Position numbers and translations under genes: made by a program. Of a stretch of DNA of 27,262 nt, positions 1 through 7,767 are shown piece after piece. The number at the start of each line of letters is the position of its first letter. Positions within the stretch are counted from its first letter, which is position 1. Under the pieces are notes generated by a model. It saw nothing but the letters and a program-made list of their open reading frames with translations. It ran no database searches and had not been told where the DNA came from. This stretch comes from Scatosoma sp045632265 (lineage in GTDB: Bacteria; Bacillota; Clostridia; Christensenellales; Borkfalkiaceae): NCBI GenBank assembly GCA_045632265.1, contig JAZQWG010000007.1:1-27262 (forward strand), read 5' to 3'.

Positions 1-344
1 CCGTTTCCGACGGCCACACCGCGGCAGTATTTGTAAAATTCACCAACAAACCCACCAAAGAAGAAATTTTGTCGGCATGGGATACGTTTAAAGGCGCACC
101 TCAGGAGCTCAATCTCCCCTCTGCCCCTCAGCAATTCTTGAAATATTTCGAAGAAGACAACCGTCCTCAAGCAAAGCTTGACCGCATGGAAGGAAACGGT
201 ATGTCCGTAACAGCAGGACGTCTTCGCGAAGACAGCGTTTACGATTATAAATTTGTAGGGCTTTCCCACAACACCCTTCGCGGTGCGGCAGGCGGCGCCG
301 TATTACTTGCAGAATTATTGGCGGCAAAAGGTTATTTCGACTAA
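1..344 (+). CDS. asd: aspartate-semialdehyde dehydrogenase, C-terminal part (5' end outside window)
   Basis: The open frame enters at base 3 and stops with TAA at 342-344, giving about 113 C-terminal residues. The enzyme reduces aspartyl phosphate to aspartate semialdehyde with NADPH in the cytoplasm, the branch point to diaminopimelate, threonine and methionine. Seen directly: a DGHTAAVFVKF segment, then RPQAKLDRMEGNGMSVTAGRL, whose GRLR arginine belongs to the substrate-binding region, and the family's terminal signature KFVGLSHNTLRGAAGGAVLLAELL. The Cys nucleophile and the NADP-binding N-terminus lie outside the window. It is followed 21 bases later by dapA on the same strand, and dapB follows that, so the three genes form one pathway operon. 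The internal TTG at 69 is not the true start. Confidence 0.93.
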   Translation, partial: VSDGHTAAVFVKFTNKPTKEEILSAWDTFKGAPQELNLPSAPQQFLKYFEEDNRPQAKLDRMEGNGMSVTAGRLREDSVYDYKFVGLSHNTLRGAAGGAVLLAELLAAKGYFD

Positions 345-365
345 AAAGGAGCATAGGATAAAGAT

Positions 366-1256
366 ATGAAAGGATTTTTCTACGGAAGTGCAACCGCGCT
401 CATCACCCCCTTTACTGAAACGGGCGTAAATTTTGACGTCCTCGGCGAACTCATCGAACATCAAATCGCAGGTGGCACGGATGCCTTGGTTATCCTTGGC
501 ACCACGGGCGAACCTTCTACCATGACGGAAGAGGAAAAACTCGCCGTGATGGAATATTCCGTAAAAGCGGTAAACGGCCGCGCAAAGGTTATTTTCGGCT
601 GCGGAAGCAATGATACCGCTAAAGCGGTAAAAGCGGCAAAAACAGCCGAGGCTTTGGGCGCAGACGGCTTGCTTGCCGTTACCCCCTACTACAACAAATG
701 CACGCAAAACGGTTTGATTGCTTATTATAAGGCGATTTGCGAAGCCGTTTCCATCCCCGTTATCGCATACAACGTACCTGGTAGAACGGGCGTGGAAATT
801 CAGCCCGCAACCATGGCGAAAATTGCCGAAATCCCCAACATCGCAGGTATTAAAGATGCTGGCGGCAACATGAGCAAGACGATGGAAACGCTCCGTTTGG
901 TTCGTGAAAAGTGCGACGTATATTCGGGCGAAGATGCGCTCAACTTCCCCATCCTTGCCGTTGGCGGTGTGGGCGTTATTTCCGTACTTTCCAACATTTT
1001 GCCCAAAGAAGTGAAAGAACTTTGCACGCTTGTAAAAGCGGGTAAGTTGGACGAAGCAGCTGCGCTTAACGACAAACTATTGCCCGTAGCTAACGCTTGC
1101 TTTGTAGAAGTGAACCCTATCCCCGTAAAAGAAGCGGTGAACCTTATCGGCTTCAATGCAGGTACGCCTCGCGCACCCTTGACGAAGATTGAAGATTGCA
1201 ACCGTGAAAAATTGATTGCGGCGATGAAAAATTACGGTATGGAGATTAAAGCGTAA
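366..1256 (+). CDS. dapA: 4-hydroxy-tetrahydrodipicolinate synthase
   Basis: Condenses pyruvate with aspartate semialdehyde, the first committed step of diaminopimelate and lysine synthesis, in the cytoplasm. The 296 residues match the usual DapA length and a single TIM barrel. Visible motifs are GTTGE at residues 45-49 (substrate-binding Thr pair), TPYYN around 106-110, YNVPGRTG at 135-142 with catalytic Tyr135 and Arg140, and AGIKDAGG with the Schiff-base Lys163. An AAGGAG lies in the short asd-dapA gap at 346-351, and a closer AGGATAAAG precedes the ATG at 366. The TAA stop overlaps the dapB ATG by one base (TAATG), which suggests coupled translation. Any lysine-responsive leader would lie upstream of asd, outside the window. 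Confidence 0.97.
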   Translation: MKGFFYGSATALITPFTETGVNFDVLGELIEHQIAGGTDALVILGTTGEPSTMTEEEKLAVMEYSVKAVNGRAKVIFGCGSNDTAKAVKAAKTAEALGADGLLAVTPYYNKCTQNGLIAYYKAICEAVSIPVIAYNVPGRTGVEIQPATMAKIAEIPNIAGIKDAGGNMSKTMETLRLVREKCDVYSGEDALNFPILAVGGVGVISVLSNILPKEVKELCTLVKAGKLDEAAALNDKLLPVANACFVEVNPIPVKEAVNLIGFNAGTPRAPLTKIEDCNREKLIAAMKNYGMEIKA

Positions 1257-2020
1257 TGAAAACGAGAATTATCCTTTGCGGCGCATGCGGTAAAATGGGC
1301 GGGAACGTGCTTTCCCTTTTGCAAGGCGATTGCGAAGCGGTTGCCGTTTGCGGAGTAGATTTGTTCCCCAAAGAAATCGGCGTGCCCGTGTATAAGAGCT
1401 TTGCGGACGTAAAAGAAGAAGCGGACGTCATCATCGACTTTTCGTCGGCGGAAAACTTGCAAGAACGTTTGGAATACGCAAAAGCGAATAAGCTTGGCAT
1501 CGTACTCGCTTCGACCGGTTTTTCCCCTGCCGACTTGGCTATGGTGGACGAATACGCAAAAGAAATTGCCATTTTCAAGACGGCAAACCTTTCGCTCGGC
1601 GTAAACTTGATGCAAGCGCTTGTAAAGGCGGCTGCGGAAGTTTTGGGCGAAGCGTTTGACGTGGAAATCATCGAACGCCACCACAACCTTAAAAAGGATG
1701 CCCCTTCGGGCACGGCGTTGATGCTTGCTGATAGCGTAAACGAAGCGTTTGACGGCAAGAAGAAATACGTGGACGGCAGAACGGGCATTTGCGGTGCAAG
1801 AGAAAAAGCGGAAATCGGCATGCACGCTGTACGTGGCGGCACTATCGTAGGCGAACACGAAGTTATGTTTGCAGGCGAAGACGAAATTATCACCATCACC
1901 CACAGCGCAAGAAGCAAGCGTGTATTTGCGGCGGGCGCAATCCGTGCAGCGAAGTTCTTAAGCGGAAAAGGCGCAGGCAAGTACGAGATGAAAGACCTTT
2001 TAGCCGAAGAAAACAAATAA
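1256..2020 (+). CDS. dapB: 4-hydroxy-tetrahydrodipicolinate reductase
   Basis: Reduces the DapA product to tetrahydrodipicolinate using NAD(P)H. The protein is 254 residues, normal for DapB. The N-terminus has a dinucleotide-binding GACGKMGG at about residues 9-16. The middle has the family signature around ERHHNLKKDAPSGTA, which contains the catalytic His pair and the Lys that binds the substrate. The C-terminus has the usual glyoxalase-like end (FAAGAIRAAKFL). It starts inside the dapA stop codon and is probably translated by coupling. A hairpin terminator follows 22 bases after the stop, so it is the last gene of the asd-dapA-dapB unit. Confidence 0.97.
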   Translation: MKTRIILCGACGKMGGNVLSLLQGDCEAVAVCGVDLFPKEIGVPVYKSFADVKEEADVIIDFSSAENLQERLEYAKANKLGIVLASTGFSPADLAMVDEYAKEIAIFKTANLSLGVNLMQALVKAAAEVLGEAFDVEIIERHHNLKKDAPSGTALMLADSVNEAFDGKKKYVDGRTGICGAREKAEIGMHAVRGGTIVGEHEVMFAGEDEIITITHSARSKRVFAAGAIRAAKFLSGKGAGKYEMKDLLAEENK

Positions 2021-2041
2021 GAAAACCTTTTAAGGCATAAT

Positions 2042-2078
2042 AAAAGAGTAGCAAAAATTTGCTACTCTTTTTATTTTT
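2042..2078 (+). terminator. bidirectional intrinsic terminator between dapB and the YgjV-like gene
   Basis: Perfect inverted repeat: bases 2042-2055 pair with 2058-2071 around a two-base centre (in practice a few inner pairs open). It is followed on the plus strand by TTTATTTTTTG. On the minus strand the same hairpin is followed by TTTTATTATG, so it can also end the converging transcript of the gene at 2108-2668. Confidence 0.9.
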
Positions 2079-2107
2079 TGTTTTGCCAAAGCGCACTATA
2101 TTTTGTT

Positions 2108-2668
2108 TTAGTTTTCAGTTTTGTTTTTCTTGATGTCGTGTCTTATCATGCCGATAAGTGTGGACAAGAAATTGACAACTTCGCCTATCGTGCCACCGAT
2201 GGATGCGTGCGTAAAGTGGTAAACACCCCAAGGTACGCTGGCAATCATGGAAAGCACCCTGATTCTCTTGGCATTTTGACCCTTATAACCTACCGTAGTC
2301 ATAATATTTGCCAAAACGGGCAAGGATTCTAATATCAAATTCGTTGCGTTTGCTTCCACTTTGAAACAAGTGAACAGCAAAACGTAGCAAATTAAAAATG
2401 ACGATATGAAAAATATCAACCAAAAAATATGATCGGCGTGGAAAAATTCTTTCTTGTAATAAACCCATGCTCTAAATATACTCAGGATGTTTATAAACAA
2501 ACCTATGTAAATGGTATGGTTTATCGCCGACAAAAAGGCGTATTGCAAAGAATAAAAGACGGTGCCTATAAGCTGAGAAAATATGATAAGCGTTCCTTTC
2601 TTGAATTGAAAAGAAAGTATAAAGCACGCCATAGCTATTATCCCAAATATTTGAGCTGTTATTTCCAT
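2108..2668 (-). CDS. YgjV-like inner membrane protein
   Basis: A 186-residue polytopic membrane protein with about six hydrophobic segments and almost no soluble part. The pattern fits the bacterial inner-membrane YgjV family (Imp-YgjV): an N-terminal QIFGIIAMACFILSFQFK segment, the repeated idea 'QYAFLSAINHTIYIGLFINILSIFRAWVYYK', then a second half with GYKGQNAKRIRVLSMIASVPWGVYHF and a terminal GEVVNFLSTLIGMIRHD. Family members have no established transport substrate. The ATG at 2668 has AAAGGA seven bases upstream. It lies 45 bases after the ABC ATPase with no clear terminator or promoter between, so it may be the last gene of that operon. Family assignment is from motif memory only. Confidence 0.7.
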   Translation of the reverse strand: MEITAQIFGIIAMACFILSFQFKKGTLIIFSQLIGTVFYSLQYAFLSAINHTIYIGLFINILSIFRAWVYYKKEFFHADHIFWLIFFISSFLICYVLLFTCFKVEANATNLILESLPVLANIMTTVGYKGQNAKRIRVLSMIASVPWGVYHFTHASIGGTIGEVVNFLSTLIGMIRHDIKKNKTEN

Positions 2669-2713
2669 AAAACGTCCTTTTATTATTTGCCAAGCATAGC
2701 AAGCTATTTTATC

Positions 2714-3571
2714 TTACAATACTTTGGACAAGAATTCTTTTAAGCGAGGGTGTTGGGGGTTGGAGAAAAATTCTTCGGGCGTATTTTCTTCTTTGATAAC
2801 GCCTTCGTCAATAAAGATAACTCTATTTGCAATTTCTCTCGCAAAGCCCATTTCGTGCGTGACAATAATCATCGTCAAGCCTTCGTTTGCAAGGCTCTTC
2901 ATCAAATCCAAAACTTCCCCTACCATTTCGGGGTCGAGCGCAGACGTGGGTTCGTCAAAGAGAATAACCTTCGGTTCCATGGCAAGCGCACGCACGATTG
3001 CGATACGTTGTTTTTGACCGCCCGAAAGCGTAGAAGGATAAGCGTCTGCCTTATCTTCCAAGCCGATACGGCGAAGAAGGGCGCGCGCCTTTTCTTCCGC
3101 TTGCGCTTTGATTTCTTTCACCGACAAACCAAGTTCTTCCATATCGCGTTTTTCCTTACGGAAAACGTTGAAAATCTTGTTAAAGAAATTCTTTCTCTTC
3201 TTCTTTGCAAGGTTCTTTTTTGCGATTACCACGGGGGCAAGCATGATGTTTTGCAATACGGTGAGATTGTTGAAAAGGTTGAATTGTTGGAAAACCATGC
3301 CCATTTTTTGGCGGTGCAAGTTGATGTCGACTTTCATATCCGCAAGGTCTTCCCCCTCGAAGATAATCGAGCCACTCGTCGGGTCTGCCATACAGTTGAT
3401 ACAACGAAGGAAGGTGGATTTACCGCAACCCGAAGGGCCGACAATGGCAATTTTTTCACCTTGTTTTACTTCCAAATCAATTCCGTTTAATACGCTGCCG
3501 TCGTCAAAGCTTTTGGTAAGTCCGCTGATTTTAATTAAAGTGTCGCCAAGTTTTTCGTTATTTTCTATCAC
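2714..3571 (-). CDS. polar amino-acid ABC transporter ATP-binding protein (GlnQ/HisP type)
   Basis: ATPase subunit that drives amino-acid import on the cytoplasmic face. Of 285 residues the landmarks are Walker A GPSGCGKST at 45-53, Q-loop FQQFNLF near 94-100, signature LSGGQ at 182-186, Walker B VILFDEP at 202-208 and switch His239. The family is normally about 240-250 residues; the excess is an N-terminal addition plus a basic insertion at roughly residues 119-150 (many Lys and Phe) between the Q-loop and the signature, where relatives have only a short linker. The start is GTG at 3571, nine bases after AGGAGGT; it overlaps the permease stop by 14 bases. Substrate cannot be told from this subunit. 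Confidence 0.93.
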   Translation of the reverse strand: MIENNEKLGDTLIKISGLTKSFDDGSVLNGIDLEVKQGEKIAIVGPSGCGKSTFLRCINCMADPTSGSIIFEGEDLADMKVDINLHRQKMGMVFQQFNLFNNLTVLQNIMLAPVVIAKKNLAKKKRKNFFNKIFNVFRKEKRDMEELGLSVKEIKAQAEEKARALLRRIGLEDKADAYPSTLSGGQKQRIAIVRALAMEPKVILFDEPTSALDPEMVGEVLDLMKSLANEGLTMIIVTHEMGFAREIANRVIFIDEGVIKEENTPEEFFSNPQHPRLKEFLSKVL

Positions 3572-4247
3572 TTCTCTTAAACCTCCTTTCCATAGCTTTA
3601 ATACCTATCGTGATAAGGATTACCAAGAAAAGATAAACGATTGCGAGCATTAAGTAAGGAATAATATATTCGTAATTCGCATCGCCAATCGCTCTAAACG
3701 CTTTCGTAATATCGACGACTGCAATGAAACTTACAACCGACGTTTCCTTAACCAAGACGATAAATTCGTTGCCAAGCGTAGGCAAAATGTTTTTAATCGA
3801 CTGCGGAATAACGATTTTGAACATAGCCGTCCAATAGGAAAGACCAACCGCTCTACCCGCTTCCAACTGCCCCACGTCAACCGATTGAATACCCGCACGC
3901 ATGATTTCGCTGACGTATGCGCTGCTATTCAAACCGAAGATTATGACAGCAACCACGATGCCGTCCGCGCTGATACCAAGCGCGGGCATAAGCACGTAAT
4001 AGCCGATAAGCAGTTGCACTACCATAGGCGTGCCACGGAAAAAGCCGACGTAGATATCGCAAATCTTTTCCAAAATCTTGGGAAAAAGTTTGTATTTGGG
4101 CATAATTTTTACCAATGCGATAAGCGTACCAAGCACGATACCGATTACCAAGCCCAAAACAGCGATTTCTATCGTAGCCAGCAAGCCCCTAAGGACTTCA
4201 CGATAGCCGCCCTTCGTTATAAATTGTTCGTAAAAGACTTCCCACAT
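3558..4247 (-). CDS. polar amino-acid ABC transporter permease (HisM/GlnP type)
   Basis: Membrane subunit of the amino-acid importer, 229 residues, normal for the His/Glu/Gln permease family. Hydrophobic spans alternate with the family landmarks: N-terminal GLLATIEIAVLGLVIGIVLG, RGTPMVVQ at about 71-78, and the EAA-type loop EAGRAVGLSYWTAMFKIVIPQ at about 129-149, which docks on the ATPase. The C-terminal coding end overlaps the start of the ATPase gene and contains its ribosome binding site. The ATG at 4247 comes 5 bases after the binding-protein stop and has only a distant AAGGA, so translation is likely coupled to the upstream gene. Confidence 0.95.
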   Translation of the reverse strand: MWEVFYEQFITKGGYREVLRGLLATIEIAVLGLVIGIVLGTLIALVKIMPKYKLFPKILEKICDIYVGFFRGTPMVVQLLIGYYVLMPALGISADGIVVAVIIFGLNSSAYVSEIMRAGIQSVDVGQLEAGRAVGLSYWTAMFKIVIPQSIKNILPTLGNEFIVLVKETSVVSFIAVVDITKAFRAIGDANYEYIIPYLMLAIVYLFLVILITIGIKAMERRFKRSDRK

Positions 4248-4252
4248 ATTGA

Positions 4253-5092
4253 TTATTTCGCAATTTCCTTAAGCTTTGCAAGTACGTCGTCAGCCGTTTG
4301 GCAATTATCGAACGTCGTGTCGCTTTCAAGCGTGATAAGCACTTGCGCGCTCGTGTAGTAGGACGTCGTGAAGTTGATAGACTTTTTACGTTCTTCCGTA
4401 ATCGTCAAACCAGCCATTGCAACGTCAACGCCGTTTTTACCAACGGACGTGACAACTGCGTTGAAGTCCATATCTCTGATAACGAGTTGCATGCCGAGTT
4501 CTTGCGCCAAATATGCAGCAACTTCCATGTCGATACCTGCAAACTTGTCGCCGTCCTTATATTCGAAGGGCGGGAAAGCAGCGTTGGTTGCAACAACCAA
4601 TTGACCGTCCATGTTGTTTTCGTCGAATTGTGCGCTCGTCACGGGGTTGATGCCTTCGCCCGTGGAATATGCCGCCATAATAGAAGCGAGTTTCGTTTCA
4701 AAAGCTTCGCTTTCCAAAATTGCGTTGATATCGCTGAGCAATTGAGGGTTATTCTTATCTACGCCGTATGCGTAATCTTCTTCCGTAAGGGGAATATTGA
4801 CAACCTTAATGCCACCCATAGCCTTTTTAAGTTCGTTAGCGGGACCTTGGTCGATAATAACGTAATCAACGTAGCCGTTTTTAAGTGCGCTTACAGCAAG
4901 ACCGCCGTTGTCGAAGCCCTTTGCTTTGTAGCCATCAATGCCGTCAAAGCCCCAGTCAGCATCGCCCTTAACGAAAAATTCGCCCGTCGTACCCGTTTGT
5001 ACACCGATTTTCTTTTTGCCGCAACCAGCAAACGAGAAAAGCGTACCAACTGCGAGAATACCCGCAACAAGAATTTTCAAAAATTTCTTCAT
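4253..5092 (-). CDS. amino-acid ABC transporter substrate-binding lipoprotein with circularly permuted lobes
   Basis: Extracytoplasmic binding protein of the importer, 279 residues. I chose the ATG at 5092, not an earlier codon at 5140, because AAGGAGAAGAA precedes it and the signal peptide begins there. The lipobox FAGC gives lipidated Cys24. After it comes what is normally the second lobe: KKIGVQTGTTGE at 27-38, VDYVIIDQGPA around 75-85 with the amino-group Asp81, and DYAYGVDKNNPQLLSDINAIL at 106-125. Only then comes the normal first lobe: VVATNAAFPPFEY at 166-178, GIDMEVAAYLAQELG at 186-200, and GLTITEERKKSINF at 228-241 with the carboxylate-binding Arg235. The last residues (TADDVLAKLKEIAK) match the segment that normally precedes lobe II. 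All ligand motifs are present, so it is probably functional. Confidence 0.94.
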   Translation of the reverse strand: MKKFLKILVAGILAVGTLFSFAGCGKKKIGVQTGTTGEFFVKGDADWGFDGIDGYKAKGFDNGGLAVSALKNGYVDYVIIDQGPANELKKAMGGIKVVNIPLTEEDYAYGVDKNNPQLLSDINAILESEAFETKLASIMAAYSTGEGINPVTSAQFDENNMDGQLVVATNAAFPPFEYKDGDKFAGIDMEVAAYLAQELGMQLVIRDMDFNAVVTSVGKNGVDVAMAGLTITEERKKSINFTTSYYTSAQVLITLESDTTFDNCQTADDVLAKLKEIAK

Positions 5093-5128
5093 GATTTTCT
5101 TCTCCTTTTTATTTCCAATATTATCATT

Positions 5129-5167
5129 TGTATAATACAATTATACACACACAAAATTTTTAGTCAA
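5129..5167 (-). promoter_or_regulatory. promoter of the amino-acid ABC operon with palindromic operator candidate
   Basis: On the minus strand a TTGACT -35 (plus-strand 5162-5167) is 16 bases from a TATAAT -10 (5140-5145). A 19-base inverted repeat with perfect 8-base arms (TGTATAAT, centre of 3, ATTATACA) spans 5129-5147 and covers the -10. The leader to the ATG at 5092 is about 40 bases. The regulator is unknown; the shape is loosely like an arginine-repressor box but I do not claim it. Confidence 0.75.
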
Positions 5168-5189
5168 TCATTTTTGCTTATCGGTAGAT

Positions 5190-6107
5190 TTAATTTACCA
5201 CGTTCGTGCATTGATTGAGCTGTTTTTCGAGCGCATCACGGGCGCGTGCGTGCTGTAAATAGATTTCGTAGCAACCCGTCATGTACTCTTTTTTCGCCAC
5301 GTCTTGCGCAATGCGTTTTTCCACTTCCGCAATCGTTTCTTCAATCCCCCAACCAAGCGTTTTGCGTTGTTGCCACAACACTACCCGCTCGATAAAGTCA
5401 AGCATTTTCACTTTCGTTTCTATCTCAAAGCGTTGTTTATTCCACCCTTCAAAAGTAAACGGCGTATCAAAATTCGCCTTCTCAATTTCCCCTATCTCTT
5501 GCAAATAGATTTGCGCCATATAATGACAACCTTTATCCGTGGGGTGTATTCTATCCGCAGCGATCAAGGCGTTGTTTTTGACAAGGGGCAGCAAGTGTTT
5601 TCTAAAATCTACCACCTTACAAGCATACTTTTTCGCAAGCGCTTTGACGATTTTAGCGCATTTTTCCAAAGCGTAATCACAACGCAAATTTTCTTCTTCG
5701 CTATCGCTATACTCATCATACGGGATAGGCGTGCATAAGATAGGTTTTGCGCCCTTTTCCAAACACTTGCAAACGATTTTTTCCATGTACAGCGCGTAGT
5801 TTTCTATCGCCCTTTCCACCACTTGTTCGCTATCGTCCCGCGTAGCTTTATACTCGCTTGTGCAAGCGTATCTATCAATGTCGTTCACGCCGAAAGCGAT
5901 AGAAATGAAAGTGGGATTTTTCGACAAGCAAAACTCGTCCAAATAATCAACGACGATATCCGCACGACTGCCGCTTGCGCCACAGTTGAAGCATTTTATA
6001 TCCCCACGCTTTGCAAGCGTTTGGAAAATTTCCGCTTCCCACAGCCCGTTTGCCGTGATACTATCGCCAAGGAAGCAAATTACATCGCCCGATTGAAAGG
6101 TGTGCAT
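5190..6107 (-). CDS. SGNH/GDSL-family hydrolase
   Basis: Predicted cytoplasmic esterase or acyl/acetyl hydrolase with the SGNH fold; no signal peptide is visible. From the ATG at 6107 it has 305 residues. Family blocks in order are VICFLGDSITANG near residues 9-21 (nucleophile Ser of GDS), NCGASGSR (block II Gly), SIAFGVNDIDR (block III Asn) and ADRIHPTDKGCHYMA (block V Asp and His). After the catalytic core a helical C-terminal part of roughly 90 residues rich in Lys, Glu and Arg extends it beyond many family members. A TTG at 6125 would also be in frame but overlaps gltX; the ATG five bases after the gltX stop is more natural, though neither has a good ribosome site. The substrate is unknown. 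Last gene of the long mnmE unit. Confidence 0.88.
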   Translation of the reverse strand: MHTFQSGDVICFLGDSITANGLWEAEIFQTLAKRGDIKCFNCGASGSRADIVVDYLDEFCLSKNPTFISIAFGVNDIDRYACTSEYKATRDDSEQVVERAIENYALYMEKIVCKCLEKGAKPILCTPIPYDEYSDSEEENLRCDYALEKCAKIVKALAKKYACKVVDFRKHLLPLVKNNALIAADRIHPTDKGCHYMAQIYLQEIGEIEKANFDTPFTFEGWNKQRFEIETKVKMLDFIERVVLWQQRKTLGWGIEETIAEVEKRIAQDVAKKEYMTGCYEIYLQHARARDALEKQLNQCTNVVN

Positions 6108-6111
6108 TTTC

Positions 6112-7752
6112 TCAAAGCGCCGCAATGGCAGCGTTCAATCTTGCAAGCGTACGATCTTTGCCAAGAATTTGCATTATCGTCCACAAATCGGGGGTGTTGG
6201 AAAGCCCCGTCGTTGCAATACGAAGCATTTCCGCCACGTCGGAAACGTTGCCGGGGAACGCTTCGGGGTTTGCTTTATACGCTTTCATATCCGTCGCAAA
6301 GCCGTTTGCACCCGCAACCGTCTTTACCTTTTCAAACCATGCGCTGTTGTCGTCCTTTTCGTCGTAAATTTCCGCAAAGCCTTGCAATACCTTCTTCACC
6401 GTTTCGCTGTCGAAGCGATATTCGTAAATAGGTGCAAAGCTGTTGTCAAAGAAATACGCAATCATTTCCACAGCTTGTTTTGCGCAAACGAAGTCCTTTC
6501 TTCTCTTCTTGCTACCAACGCCCATGCAAAGCACAAGCACCTTGCAAAGGTAGTCCTTATCCGCAAAGTAGCCTTTTTGCGTGTCGTCTCCAAATTCTTC
6601 TACCCAGCCTTTTAAGAAATCGTACATTTCCACTTCGTCAAGTTTTGCCATATACGTTTTGGAAATGTCGTTGAGTTTCACGATATCGAAAAGTGCGCCG
6701 CTCTTGCCCATTTTACCGATGGAATACTTAAATTCGTCCAACGCCGTATCGGGATTTTTCAAAAGCCATTCTTCAAAGTTAGAATTAAGAAGCGTCATCA
6801 TATACGTACGCACCGCTTCGGGGTGATAGCCTTGTTCTCTATAATAGTTGAGCGAAGCTTCGGGGTCTTTACGCTTGGAAAGTTTTCTTCTCGTGTCCCC
6901 GTCGATTTTTTGGATGGAACAGTTGTGACCGTACTTGGGAAGCTTAAAGCCAAGCACTTTGAAAAGTTCGATATGGATAGGCAAGGACGAAAGCCATTCT
7001 TCCCCACGGATAACAAGCGTAGTGCGCATAAAATGGTCGTCAATGGCGTGCGCGAAGTGATAAGTAGGAATTCCGTCCGATTTCAAAATGACTACGTCTT
7101 GGTTGTTTTCCGTCACCGTGATTTCGCCCTTTACTTCGTCACGGAAGGTGTGTTTTACGTTTACGTCACCTTGCGAACGCAAGCGGATAACGTATTTTTT
7201 GCCCGCCGCCAAGTTTGCGTAAATTTCTTCTTCCGTCAACGTACGGCATTTTGCAAATTCGCCGTAGTAGCCGGGAAGAAGTTTGTTTTCCGTTTGATAT
7301 TCACGAGTTGCTTCCAAGTCTTCTTCCGTACAAAAACAAGGGTATGCCAAGCCTTGACGGATAAGTTCTTTTGCGTATGCGTGGTAAATTTCCGCACGTT
7401 GGCGTTGATAATAAGGGCCGTATTCCCCGCACAAATCCGCACCTTCGTCAAATTTTACGCCAAAGTATTTAAGCGATTTATGGATAACTTCCACCGCACC
7501 TTCCACTTTACGCTTTTCGTCCGTATCTTCGATACGAAGATAGAATACGCCGCCGCTTTGATGCGCGATACGTTCGTTTGCGAGTGCCACGTACAAGTTG
7601 CCGATGTGCATAAAGCCCGTGGGGCTGGGTGCAAGACGAGTGACTTGCGCACCCTTTTCAAGCGTACGTTCGGGGTATTGTTTTTCGTATTCGTCAAGTG
7701 CTTTTACGTTTTCATCTTTGATAAGCGCTTCCGCTAATTTATTCCAATCCAT
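6112..7752 (-). CDS. gltX: glutamate--tRNA ligase
   Basis: Class I aminoacyl-tRNA synthetase charging tRNA(Glu) in the cytoplasm. Residues 1-37 are an extension (DEYEKQYPERTLEKG) before the catalytic start VTRLAPSPTGFMHIGN, with the HIGH-class motif read as HIGN at 49-52. The mid part has YPCFCTEEDLE at 137-146, LKSDGIPTYHFAHAIDDHFM near 223-242 and LVIRGEEWLSSLPIH near 246-260, typical of GluRS rather than GlnRS. The KMSKS loop is KLSKR at 290-294. The C-terminal third is the helical anticodon-binding region. At 546 residues it is longer than the usual 480-500. AGAGAGGAAA precedes the ATG at 7752, which is 15 bases after the reductase stop. I saw no T-box leader. Confidence 0.96.
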   Translation of the reverse strand: MDWNKLAEALIKDENVKALDEYEKQYPERTLEKGAQVTRLAPSPTGFMHIGNLYVALANERIAHQSGGVFYLRIEDTDEKRKVEGAVEVIHKSLKYFGVKFDEGADLCGEYGPYYQRQRAEIYHAYAKELIRQGLAYPCFCTEEDLEATREYQTENKLLPGYYGEFAKCRTLTEEEIYANLAAGKKYVIRLRSQGDVNVKHTFRDEVKGEITVTENNQDVVILKSDGIPTYHFAHAIDDHFMRTTLVIRGEEWLSSLPIHIELFKVLGFKLPKYGHNCSIQKIDGDTRRKLSKRKDPEASLNYYREQGYHPEAVRTYMMTLLNSNFEEWLLKNPDTALDEFKYSIGKMGKSGALFDIVKLNDISKTYMAKLDEVEMYDFLKGWVEEFGDDTQKGYFADKDYLCKVLVLCMGVGSKKRRKDFVCAKQAVEMIAYFFDNSFAPIYEYRFDSETVKKVLQGFAEIYDEKDDNSAWFEKVKTVAGANGFATDMKAYKANPEAFPGNVSDVAEMLRIATTGLSNTPDLWTIMQILGKDRTLARLNAAIAAL

Positions 7753-7767
7753 TTTATATTTCCTCTC

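Noticed and set aside
2429..2743. Plus-strand open frame of 104 codons over the YgjV-like gene.
   Set aside because: Antisense to a better-supported membrane protein; no ribosome site.
4253..5092. Swapped lobe order as an assembly artefact.
   Set aside because: The frame is continuous, carries signal peptide and lipobox, and keeps a normal operon context and promoter, so a rearrangement error is unlikely, though only mapping of reads would prove it.
7753..7767. Possible T-box or other leader before gltX.
   Set aside because: Only 15 bases separate it from the upstream gene; no T-box sequence or specifier structure.
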